From: Psilocybe azurescens
Lineage: Eukaryota; Basidiomycota; Agaricomycetes; Agaricales; Agrocybaceae
NCBI GenBank assembly: GCA_023853785.1
Contig: JAJIRX010000021.1
Location: forward strand, 1-19,244
Reading direction: 5' to 3'
DNA: 19,244 nucleotides
Made by a program: the position numbers and the translations under genes
The notes under the pieces: generated by a model
The model's database searches: none
Told to the model about the DNA's origin: nothing
The model's input: the letters and a program-made list of their open reading frames with translations, nothing else
Shown here: piece after piece, positions 8,382 to 17,453 of the stretch
Numbering within the stretch: position 1 is the stretch's first letter
Layout: each line of letters begins with the position of its first letter

Positions 8382-9210
8382 TTAGTATCGTGCCCCGCCC
8401 TGCACAGTTGCTATCGCACCATTCTGGGTGTACACGCGCAGGCCTATGAATAAAAGCAACATCAATACCTACGTGTAACTTTCAGGCTTGCCACCAGTAT
8501 TTTTGTCTTTCTCGTTCTCTTCATTGCTATCCTCGTCTTCACAAAAGTCTTCGCTTTCCAGTGCATATGAGCTAATGAGCGACGGTTGCCGAATTATCGG
8601 AGGGATATCTGAATCCGCCCTTACTCCTGATAAGCCAACAATTCAGTGTCTAATTCTGATAAGCATGCGAGATTAAACAAGGCTTCCTCTCGTATGTTAT
8701 CGTCGGTCTGATCATCTGTAGGGAAATATAAGCTTTAAGAAAATCGAACAATTTCCTGGAATGACAACTTACTCTGAGGTAGCACCTTTTTGTATGCTGT
8801 ACTCAGCTCATTAAGCATACATTTACGCTTGCGTGCAAAGAATCTGTCCTCTGCCTCAATCTTGGGCTAGAGAGGGGATAGTTGGTTTGTCAAAAATATA
8901 GTTAATTTAGTCGGTTTCTTACCAAAACAACATATTCTCCTGCTTGAAGGTTCAACTCGCAAGAGACGCTTCGATTACTTCCAAGGCTAACATCTGAAGT
9001 TACTATGGGCTCTGATGGTGACTTATTATCAATTTTGTGAATAACAAAACTGTGCTGCCATTCAGTGTTCTGCAAATTGCGGAAGGAACGGCAGTCCATC
9101 TGCAAGAGAACGATGACTACAGACGTCTCACTGTTGATTGAGATATGGACTGTCGAAGATGTGAGGCACCAGTTGACATTTGTAATTCGAAAGGAAATTT
9201 CATACACTCA
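8382..9210 (-). pseudogene. Calpain-like cysteine protease, C-terminal (domain III-like) fragment
   Basis: Read on the minus strand, 9207-8933 gives a C2-like beta-sandwich typical of calpain domain III: STVHISINSETSVVIVLLQ, HSFVIHK and NRSVSCELNLQAGEYVVL. Introns follow at 8932-8867 (66 bp, GTAAGA...TAG) and 8772-8716 (57 bp, GTAAGT...CAG). Splicing continues the frame into a basic segment (EAEDRFFARKRK) and an acidic tail. A frame break near 8621 is unexplained. A last exon from about 8443 reads LRVYTQNGAIATVQGG and stops at 8384-8382; a GLRVYT motif near the C-terminus is, as I remember it, common in fungal calpain-like proteins. The catalytic Cys-His-Asn domain is not found upstream, so this is a fragment or an unusual protease-less protein. 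Confidence 0.6.
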
Positions 9211-10280
9211 ATATCGCCATACACCCATAAGCGCTGATAATGGCCGGCCTACACAAACGCATGCTTCACATGGATAACGTATTCAAATCATGTTCTATCA
9301 ATCATGTTCTGTCCACTGAGGGCTCGTCTGGATGCAATGATTGCTATTGGATTGCAAGGGCGGGGACATCTGTGGGAATGCCTTGTGGCACCACTACCTT
9401 GCATGTTGATACATCACAAATCTCTCATATTAGGACGGCGTTAATATATGAGGTGTTATAATCAGAGCAGTTTTAACATTATATTATGACTGTGTAATGT
9501 TGTATTGCTTTTAAAGTCGGCCTCAAAGTCAGTCTACCATGCTGCAACTGCTTCATTAATTATCGTAAGTAGGTCATAGTGTGCACTGTGCCCTTTCTAT
9601 TTCCAGTAAAGGAGGGATAGTAGCCCCATTCATGTCTAAAATGAGACTCGGAGGTTGAATGAACTTATTTGCTGACACTAAAATCTATGTTGTCACCGAG
9701 ATCTTCTGCTAAAAGTTCACCAGCAACCTGATTTTCAGCTATATTGAAAGCCCGGCGTCACAGGGCTCACTGAGAGTCATGCGGAGAATGACAGGACCAT
9801 GATATATTGATTGAACAACTGACTGGGTTACAGGTTTGTATGGTGCGCAAGGTAAGAGAAGTCGGCGTCAAAGGAAAAGGAGTGGGGATCGTAGTCACGT
9901 GTATGTAAATGTAGAAGATAACATAACATGGAAAAGGGGCTGACTGGGGCGTCAGGCTTACATATATTGAGCCATAGCATTACTTATGCTTAGATCGCGT
10001 AGCACAAAAGTCATCAGTGATCGCTCTATAGTATTCCATAGCATCTAATAGCATCCAGCATTGCTTAATAGCAATCTAACAGTTCTCCATGGCAGTCCAC
10101 TAAGGTTGACCGATTGTACATTTAATCTTCATACATAGACACAGTAGTTCTTATATATAGATTAGGATTCTCAAGTTTCCCAGATATCAACTCCAGCACC
10201 CCGGGACATAAGCACATACCATGTTTCTCGGCGCTTCAAGCATGGGCGCATTCCCCTTCAGTTCATACACTGTAGCGATG
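9211..10280. other. Host intergenic stretch, nothing coding recognised
   Basis: No convincing ORF or RNA gene seen. A subregion at about 9975-10080 is rich in the short word ATAGCA/TAGCAT, which could be an eroded repeat. Another at 10116-10162 resembles the right flank of element B. Confidence 0.4.
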
Positions 10281-10288
10281 TATAAATA
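10281..10288 (+). promoter_or_regulatory. TATA box upstream of the interrupted ORF
   Basis: TATAAATA lies 55 bp before the ATG at 10336, a plausible core promoter for a gene reading into element B. Confidence 0.45.
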
Positions 10289-10335
10289 GAACGTGACAAA
10301 AATACCAAAAGATTTCAAAGGCACAAGACAAGACC

Positions 10336-10388
10336 ATGGCATCTTTTTTGTATCTTTCAGCATTCTGTCTATGGTTGATTGTTTGTAT
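10336..10388 (+). pseudogene. Start of a hydrophobic ORF interrupted by element B
   Basis: An ATG in strong context (GACCATGGC) opens MASFLYLSAFCLWLIVC, a strongly hydrophobic run like a signal peptide or N-terminal membrane anchor. Element B begins at 10389 in this frame. Across the target site the frame continues only about a dozen codons on the right side (to a TAG near 19096), so either it is a very short peptide, or the gene has an intron or other damage beyond the insertion. Seventeen codons are too few to name a family. Confidence 0.35.
10385..10388 (+). repeat. Left target-site duplication of element B (GTAT)
   Basis: GTAT precedes the 5' LTR and is repeated at 19057-19060 after the 3' LTR. 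Four bases, where five are more usual for Gypsy. Confidence 0.75.
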
Positions 10389-11090
10389 TGTAGAACTTCC
10401 ATTCTGTCTCAGCACGGAATGCGGCAAGCAACGGCATCGACGCAGAAGGGTTTAGCCATCGAATCCGACATACCAAGACCAAAGTCAAACCCATCCAGCG
10501 TTTAGGCACTTTGGCACCACCTCAAGACAAATATAAACCACACACCCGTAGAGCTAATCCATTTACCGAAGGGGCGGAACATCTCCGAACCAATCATCTC
10601 AAAAGCTTGGAAATATCCCAAGTATATAAAATTTAGTAGGAGAAAACATATTTAAGTAGACACTTTCATTTGGGTTCCAGGGCGTATTTTTGGGACCCCC
10701 AATTGACACCATATCTCTTGCTACGCCCACTTTGAACTAAAAGAATAACCCTCTAAAACTATCTACTTCAATCTATCTGTTAAACCGTTTCTTCTGCAAC
10801 TCTTGTACGTCGTTGCATCGCTCCGAAGTTTATCGTCGAACCAGTCTGCTCACGCTGTCCTCGTACCTCATCGATCTGCCCTCTGGCCTCGTTTTCACTC
10901 GCGAACACTTACCGTCATCGTCTTCGCGGACCTTTCTACACAGGATCTTCAAACATATATATATCAACGCTACATAGGACCCCACCTTGACTGAATACAT
11001 ATTCAGCAAGACGAACACTGACTGTTTCTGACGGTCAGCATTAAAAGGAGAAGGAGACAGTCCGTGTTAGGACACTTCAACTCACTTTCA
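10389..11090 (+). repeat. Element B 5' LTR
   Basis: From TGTAGAAC to ACTTTCA. A CCAAT box (10590-10594) and TATATAAA (10623-10630) suggest the core promoter, putting U3 at roughly 10389-10655. By eye it differs from the 3' LTR by about 18 substitutions (about 10 at CpG/TpG/CpA) and about 9 small indels. Confidence 0.95.
10623..10630 (+). promoter_or_regulatory. TATA box of element B 5' LTR
   Basis: TATATAAA, 33 bp after a CCAAT box; identical at 18592-18599 in the 3' LTR. Transcription would begin about 30 bp downstream. Confidence 0.6.
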
Positions 11091-11092
11091 AC

Positions 11093-11110
11093 TGGAGCCC
11101 ACCGCGAGGG
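11093..11110 (+). promoter_or_regulatory. tRNA-type primer binding site of element B
   Basis: TGGAGCCCACCGCGAGG starts 2 nt after the LTR end with the TGG expected to pair with a tRNA 3' CCA. I cannot name the tRNA from sequence alone. Confidence 0.65.
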
Positions 11111-11118
11111 GGGTTCTA

Positions 11119-12893
11119 TTGAGTGTTGTTAGAACCATACCAATAAAAAGAAATCCCGTGAGATTTGCATTACAAACTGCTTCGCTACACACCGTACCAT
11201 CCGTACCCCAGACCCATAAAGCGAGTTCGATTTGCTTCCCCACTTGTCCAAAACCTATCACCAGCAGATCCATCACTGGACACCTCAACGTCCGGTATCA
11301 CTGAATACTTGTCGTATTCAGACTCGATGTACTCCTCGGATTCGCGCTCGCTGTCCCCGCCCTCGTTTCATACCTATAGTTAATTGGTCCTCTTCTACAA
11401 GTACCCCAAACACTTCTACGTCCATCAACTCTACCAATATGTCTACCATGCCCGGAAGAAATCACCACTCAGCACCAAAGTTCGATAGAGCGCCGGCTTC
11501 GTTGGTATGCTTCCCTCGATGAAGTACATCGCCTAGGAGCAAACTGTTCCTTATCAGAACAAGAAACAATTGACCACGCTCTAGCATACGCACCAACCGA
11601 AGACTATGACCTTTGGGCACTACAGCCAGCGGCATCGGGAGGCAACTGGGCAGCCTTCAAAGCAGCCATGATCGGATTGTATCCAGGAGCATCTGGCGAT
11701 AGAAAATATTCAGTCAACGATTTGCAAAACCTGATCGAAGAACAAGCTTCAGTACCAATGAAAACCCAGAATCAGTTCGGAGAATATTACCGAGCATTCC
11801 TCAAAATTTCTATGTTTCTCAAAGCAAAAGATCGCCTTACCGATAGAGAAATTCGCAACATGTTCTTCCAAGGATTCCCTCTCGAGTTCAGGAGAGAGGT
11901 TCGAGAACAGTTCGCGACTTCAGAATCCACAGCATCACCCTGACAATCCTTGGAGCCTTGACAAGATCTCAGAAGCAGCCATATTCGTCCTATCACAGCA
12001 CCCGTCCGGGGGGAAGCATCTCGGGAGGCTCAACGCAAAATGCAATGTCCTCAAACAAGCAATTAACCGTAAAACAAGAGGTCTTCGACGTGGCCAGCCT
12101 AGGAAAGGCATTTAATAATGTCAGCCTCGTAGAAGCAGTAGCAGTGCTTATGCAAAAGATGAATCAAGGAACCGCACCAGCACCATCTGGAAATGTCCAA
12201 CAACCAGCACAAAACATTTTTCCAAGAAACAACAACTGTACCTTTTGTTCAGAGCCTACGCACTACATGAATAGCTGCGCGTCCCTCATGGATTATCTGA
12301 AGAAAGGATGGTGCAAACGCGAACCGCCAACATACCAGGTATCGCTTCCAGATGGGAGCTGAGTATCTGGAAGAACGGCCTTGGGAAGGAATCTAAAGGA
12401 AAAGATCGACAACTGGAGGCAGCTAAACCCTTCGAACTCCGGAATACCGTCAGTATCGGCAAACGTCGTCGAAATTCAAGACGCAGGATCAACCAGCCGA
12501 ATTGAAGAGATTTATGACGACACACCAGAAGACATTCATCCAAAACCTACACAGCGAGACCAGGAAGAACTGGAGATGCTGGAAACACTAGCAATGTCAA
12601 CACAGAAGAAACTAGACAAATCACGAAAGAAAATGGGTATCGCCATGGCAAATGGCCCGACAACTCGAAGCAAAGGAAAAGGGAAGCTGGTCGACATACC
12701 AGGACAGTCCACTATAGCAGGCCCAGTAACTCCCGTATCCGCTACCACAATGGAACCTTCACCTGCTCCTCAATACCGATATGTAACGCCTATAGAAGAC
12801 TCTAGAATCGTGGATGCAGTGGTCAAGCAAGGACTGTCAGCGACGGTAACGCCCGACCACACAAGAGCTCCTAGCCATTTCCCCAGAAGTTAG
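11119..12893 (+). pseudogene. gag: Element B gag, frameshifted
   Basis: The frame opens near 11119 (GTG; no ATG kept) with a basic N-terminus including PIKRNPVRFA. It shifts near 11218 to RVRFASPLVQNLSPAD and near 11380 to a Ser/Thr-rich stretch ending PGRNHHSAPKFD. The capsid reads APTEDYDLWALQPA, AFKAAMIGLYPGASGDRKY and FGEYYRAFLKISMFL (frame 11521-11943). After another shift comes the knuckle CTFCSEPTHYMNSC (CX2CX4HX4C, about 12238-12279). A TGA at 12360 interrupts the same frame, which then runs to 12893 through a Lys/Glu-rich, probably disordered region. The product would be the particle shell. Four or more lesions inactivate it. Confidence 0.85.
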
Positions 12894-13458
12894 AAAACAG
12901 ATCAAAGAACAGATCCAAACAAAACGACTTACTTCGTCAGGATCTGCCTTCAATATGATCACGGCGTCAGCAGAAGCCTCAGCGGTGCCAAACATCACAG
13001 CCAAGGACGAACCCTTCCTGACCGTAACGACGGATTGGTCGTAGCAAAACATGTTGAGGACCTTTGGGCAATAGATGTGCTGTTAGAGGGGAGGATAACG
13101 GTGGAAGCACTCATGGACGACGGGTGTCAGATTGTGGCTCTGCGTAAAAATCTGTGGGAAAGACTGGGGCTCCCCATTCGATCGGACCACCAGATGAATA
13201 TGGTCTCAGCTAACGCCACAACCCTCGCAGACCGTCGGCCTTCTTCATGATCTAAAAATAGTCATCGGAGGTTACAAATTTTATCTTCAAGTGCAGGTGG
13301 TCGACGACGCGCCATACGAAATGCTACTAGGGAGACCTTTCCTCACACTGATGCAGGCTAGTGTGCAACATTTTACAAATGGAGACTCTCATGTAACCCT
13401 GGTCGATCCAAATACATGTGCTGTTATTGCAGTACCTACTAGGGCGCTGGAAAGCTAA
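12860..13458 (+). pseudogene. Element B retropepsin-like protease region
   Basis: After a helical lead (SPEVRKQIKEQIQTKRL, about 12881) the protease domain reads DLWAIDVLLEGRITVEALMD (about 13059) with putative active site D-D-G-C-Q-I-V (about 13114). Near 13225 the frame shifts. The C-terminal half follows: a GLLHDLKIVIGGYKFYLQVQ strand, then APYEMLLGRPF, the equivalent of the ILGLPWL motif of other Gypsy proteases. It ends at TAA 13456-13458. The catalytic triplet is D-D-G, not the usual D-T/S-G. In related mushroom elements, as I recall, the serine/cysteine sits after the glycine, so this may be a family trait and not damage. The frameshift inactivates this copy. Confidence 0.72.
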
Positions 13459-13942
13459 AGACACCACAACAAACACGGTTCTGACGGGTTTTTAGGGATC
13501 AATGAATCGGCAGACGGCCGAGGAGACTTCAATGAAAACAACAACAGATCACAAGAGGGAGGAGGAACAGGACAACGAAGAAGACGACAGAGTTTTGAAA
13601 AAGGGAGAGCGAGGAAGATGATGGAATGTTTGACGACATGCCAGGATTGGATGCAGTGTCAGAGACGGATGACGACAAGGACCAGGATGTTGAAGAAGAC
13701 GATGACCTTTTTTGAAAAGGGGAGGCGAGGGGGACGAGGGGATGTTTGAAGACATGCCTGGATTGGACACAATGTCAGAAACGGACGACGATGACGACGG
13801 GGATGATGACAAAGGGGAGGACGACTACGATTATCAGGAGCCTACTCAGTTTCCGGAACCTGAGACAACGACGGAGACGTTCACGTACAAAAAGGTCGAA
13901 AATCGCGTTAACCTGTGGCAACAACACTCCCGAGAACTTTAG
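13459..13942 (+). pseudogene. Element B acidic linker of pol with tandem repeat
   Basis: Between protease and RT the coding sequence is dominated by Asp/Glu and low in complexity. Two units encode variants of MFDDMPGLDAVSETDDD and MFEDMPGLDTMSETDDD in different frames. A TGA ends unit one near 13714. The tail (EPTQFPEPETTTETFTYKK) leads into RT. Function unknown; an acidic flexible spacer is the simplest reading. Confidence 0.6.
13593..13826 (+). repeat. 117-bp imperfect tandem duplication in the pol linker
   Basis: Unit starts at TTTTGAAAA (13593) and recurs at 13710, a period of 117 bp (39 codons), so the original duplication would have kept frame. The units share GACATGCC, GGATTGGA and GTCAGA(G/A)ACGGA blocks and differ by scattered substitutions and indels. 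Confidence 0.85.
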
Positions 13943-14985
13943 GATTGTGCGGAAGACTCCTGGCGACCCTCTACAAGGAATGCCCGAGCTACTGACTAAG
14001 CCACCAGATTTCTCACCCGGGGCAAGATACACCCAGGAACGGAAACAAGCTATGAATGTGAACGATGATGGATTCCTCTGGCCGGAAGAGGAGAAGCTGG
14101 TACATTACCTCCTAAAAGCACATGAGGACGGATTTGCTTGGGACAAAAGCGAGAAGGGAAAATTCAAATCTGAATACTTGAGCCCGTCACGATACCCACC
14201 GTAGAACATGTACCCTGGGTCTTGCGAAATATTCCAATCCCGAGAGGAAGCTATGACCAGGTCATTGAGGTAATCAAATCGAAAATAGCCTCGGGAATCT
14301 ACGAGCCATCCAATTCGTCATACCGCTCGAGATGGTTCACGGTGTTGAAGAAGGATGGGAAATCGCTACGCTTAGTACACGATCTGCAGCCTCTGAATCA
14401 AGTCAGCATCAAAGACAGTGCGTTACCTCCCAGCGTAGAACCATACAGCGGAATCCTTTGGGGGCAGAAGCTGTTACAGGATGTTCGACCTCTTCGTCGG
14501 GTTCAATCAGCAAGAATTAGCAACTGAATCAAGGGATCTTACGACGTTTCAAACACCGTTGGGCACTTTCCGGCTGACCGCCAATTCCAATGGGATACAC
14601 AAATTCGATGCAAATCCAGCACGGTGACACGACCTTCCTCCTGCAAGATGAGATACTGCATGTCACACAGCCTTTCATCGACGACATACCTGTTAAAGGT
14701 CCCCATACGCGCTACAAGCTTACAGATGGCAGATTCAAACGATACCAGAAAACAACGGTATCCGACAATTCGTATGGGAGCACCTCACAAACGTAAATCG
14801 AGTGATACAGCGGGTACGAATCGCAGGGGGAACGTTTTCGGGCCCAAAATCTACCCTGTGTGCGGCGTCAGCGGTGATCGTCGGTCATGTCTGCAACTAT
14901 GAGGGACAGGTACCTTTGCAATCGAGAGTGCAGAAGATATCGCATTGGCCGGCATGCAAGACGGTCACCAACGTCACGAGGTTTC
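13930..14985 (+). pseudogene. Element B reverse transcriptase
   Basis: The N-terminal extension reads FRIVRKTPGDPLQGMPEL and DGFLWPEEEKLVHYLL. The fingers follow, IPTVEHVPWVLRNIPIPRG and SRWFTVLKKDGKSLRLVHDL (about 14330-14390), after a frameshift near 14184. Another shift near 14455 leads to MFDLFVGFNQ, holding the first catalytic Asp, and LTTFQTPLGTFRLT. The second box is FIDD (14674-14685), an F in place of Y but both aspartates kept. Further frame changes lie near 14585, 14745 and 14975. The thumb has NRVIQRVRIAGGTFSG and VIVGHVCNYEG. At least five frameshifts. Confidence 0.92.
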
Positions 14986-15600
14986 CTAGGAACAATGGGT
15001 ATGATCAGAGTTTTCATAAAGGACTACGCAAAACACGCAAAGCCACTGGTGGAACTCACCAGGAAGAACGTGGAATTAGTATTTGGAGAAACAGAGCTAG
15101 CTGCAATGGGGAAGCTCAAACTCCTGGCAGAAACATGCCCGGCAATACGTGCAATTAACTATGAATCCGCTAACGAAGTGACACTGGCTATTGACTCCTC
15201 ATGGATGGCAGTGGGTTACGTTCTGTCGCAGACAGGAGACGATGGCGTCGATATCCCGTCACGGTTCGGGTCAATAACGTGGAACGAGAGGGAACAATGC
15301 TACTCACAGGCCAAACTTGAGCTATATGGAATGTTCTGCGCATTGAAGGATGCCCGCCCTGTACATCGTAGGGGTTAAGAAGCTGGTGGTCGAGGTGGAC
15401 GCGAAATACATCAAGGGAATGATCAACAACCCCAATATTGTCCCCAACGCCGCTGCGAACCGATGGTTGGCCGGAATCCTTCTTTTCAACTTTGAGCTGT
15501 GACATGTTCCAGGAAAGGATCACACGGCTGCGGATGGACTTTCGAGGCAAGGACGAGCAGAAGAGGACCCTACAGACAACGACAACATCGATGATTGGAT
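14986..15600 (+). pseudogene. Element B RNase H
   Basis: Connection motif RGFLGTMGMIRVFIKDYAKH starts the domain (about 14974). Catalytic positions: D in LAIDSSWMAVGYVLSQ, E in YSQAKLELYGMFCALKD, D in VVEVDAKYIKGMI after a frame shift near 15360. HVPGKDHTAADGLSRQG marks the domain end; just before it a TGA (15500-15502) stands where CGA (Arg) would fit. It then runs into an acidic spacer (DNIDDWIDEANGF). Confidence 0.92.
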
Positions 15601-15639
15601 TGATGAGGCTAACGGGTTTGCGATCGTACTCCCTGAACT

Positions 15640-17175
15640 GGGAACAGTCACACGTGCAGCAAGCGTTGGAGAATAAAGAAAACTCACTTACCGACTTCGC
15701 CGTACGTTCCCCACGACCAAAGTCCAAGGGCCAAGGCGCCCCAGAACATGAACTACTTCCCCCGCGAGTGCTAGTACTGCAAGCGGCGGTGGCAATTGTG
15801 AATATCCCGGCGTACAGAAAAGGCGTGTGCTTGTGACGAAATCTTGGCGGAGATATGACATTTCTTGGCAGATCCTTTGATACGACCCGAGAAGATATGA
15901 CGGATCAAGAGTTCGCTAGGTTCGTGCGGCAGGCATCAGACTTTTTCCTGCGCGATGCAGTCCTATGGAGGAAGGACAAGGAAGGAAGGCATAAGCTGGT
16001 AATACCCGCAAATAGACGACTTACAATCATTCAGCAGGTGCACGACGATTTAGGACACAAAGGAGTGTTCTCCGTCCGGATGAGGCTTCTGGAACGATTT
16101 TGGTGGCCCTATCTCAAAGAGCGACATCAAGTGGTACACCCGCACCTGCCATGAGTGCCAAGTCAGGCAGCTTCGCAAGATACAGATACCTCCAACGGTT
16201 CCAATGCCGAGGGGTTTATTCAGGAAAGTGTATGTAGACACAATGTTGATGCCGAAGGCCAGTGGATATCGATATATCGCTCATGCTCGCTGTTCGCTAT
16301 CATCGTTCCCGAATGGACAAAATTGAAGACCGAATCGGCAAAGAATTTGGCATCATTCCTCTTCACAGCGATCCTCTGCCGGTGGGGGCAATTGAAGAAA
16401 TAGTCACGGACAATGCCCCTCAGTACCTGGCGGCAGCCAAATTTCTGGTAGCAAAGTACAAAATACATCACATCTGCATCTTGCCCTATAATTCACGAGC
16501 CCAGGGACCCATCGAGCGAAGACATTTGGATGTACGCGAGGGCCCTCGTGAAAAGCCAGCGGGAGGCGTGGAGACGAAGTGGCCTGAGGTGGCGCCATCA
16601 GTCTTCTGGGCCGAACGTGTTACTGTGCAGAAAAGTACTGGATACTCACCCTTTTACCTCGCTCACGGAGTCGAACCCCTTCTACCCTTTGACCTTGCCG
16701 AATCTACATACCTCTGCCCAGCAGGGGAGGAATGACTATCAACCACAGATCTCATCGCTCAAAGGGCAACAATGTTGCAGAAACGAGAGAAGGACTTGAA
16801 GGTTGTGAAGGAACGGGTTCTGGCAGCGAGATGGAAGGCCGTAAAACAGAAAGAGGAGGAACACAGAAGGGACACCATCGATTTTAACTTCAAGCCAGGC
16901 GCACTAGTGTTGGTACGAAATTCACTAATTGACAAGGATCTCAGCAGTAAGACAAAGCCACGTTATCTCGGGCCGATGCTAGTCGTAAGGAGGACCACTG
17001 GAGGATCGTACATCCCTCACCGAATTGGATGGAGCAATCTCAAAACTACGTTATGGCGCTGCACGTCTGTTCCCCTATTTCCCTTGAACAATCCACGCTG
17101 TTCCCATTACCAGCATTGTCGAAATGACCAACGAGGAACTAGATCAATTAGGACATGATAGCTTGGGGGGAAGAG
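15640..17175 (+). pseudogene. Element B integrase (no chromodomain)
   Basis: A leader (FARFVRQASDFFLRDAVLWR) precedes the HHCC finger: HDDLGH (about 16042) and TCHECQ (about 16143), with a frameshift between them. The core triad is D 16237-16239 (VYVDTML), D 16409-16411 (IVTDNAPQY) and E 16514-16516 (GPIERRHLD), with 34 residues between the last two. SPFYLAHGVEPLLPFDL follows, then a TGA at 16733. In the same frame a helical basic stretch continues to the GPY/F-like module KPRYLGPMLVVRRTTGG (about 16957). The C-terminus is MTNEELDQLGHD (17124). No chromodomain follows. Confidence 0.9.
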
Positions 17176-17453
17176 TCGGAGGACGAATCATCGGAATGAC
17201 TACATCTGGGAACATCAAAAAGGTGACAAATGCCTATCAAAATGTTCTATCGAATGACCAACAACCTTTTATTTCAACTAATATCGATTTCTATTCTCGC
17301 TTTCTTACTTACTCTCCTTTCATTTTTTCTCTTTTCTGTCTATCTCTTCTCCTATTACCCTTTTCACGAGACTCGGATCAGCAAACCCGCTCCTGCCGTA
17401 CCTCCAGAATCAGTGGCAAGAACCACGGAAACATGACTGTCGAGACACACCAG
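17176..17453. other. Spacer between pol and the antisense ORF of element B
   Basis: It contains a strongly pyrimidine-rich run (about 17283-17370). Any frame through it looks like a hydrophobic helix, including one with an apparent membrane segment at 17230-17436, which I regard as compositional. Pol and the antisense ORF converge here, so it should hold both 3' ends. Confidence 0.5.

Noticed and set aside
8175..8453. Plus-strand ORF of 92 codons between the host fragments
   Set aside because: No family motif, and its 3' part is antisense to the calpain-like last exon.
6895..10388. tRNA or other structured RNA gene in the host interval
   Set aside because: I looked for tRNA box A/B patterns and cloverleaf pairing by eye and saw none convincing; a covariance-model scan would settle it.
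13549..13812. Minus-strand Ser/Pro-rich repeated ORF
   Set aside because: Shadow of the plus-strand acidic tandem repeat.
17230..17436. Small plus-strand ORF with an apparent transmembrane helix after pol of element B (possible env-like peptide)
   Set aside because: The hydrophobic run comes from a T/C-rich tract, which yields Leu/Phe/Ser in this frame; no signal for an envelope protein and no good start context.
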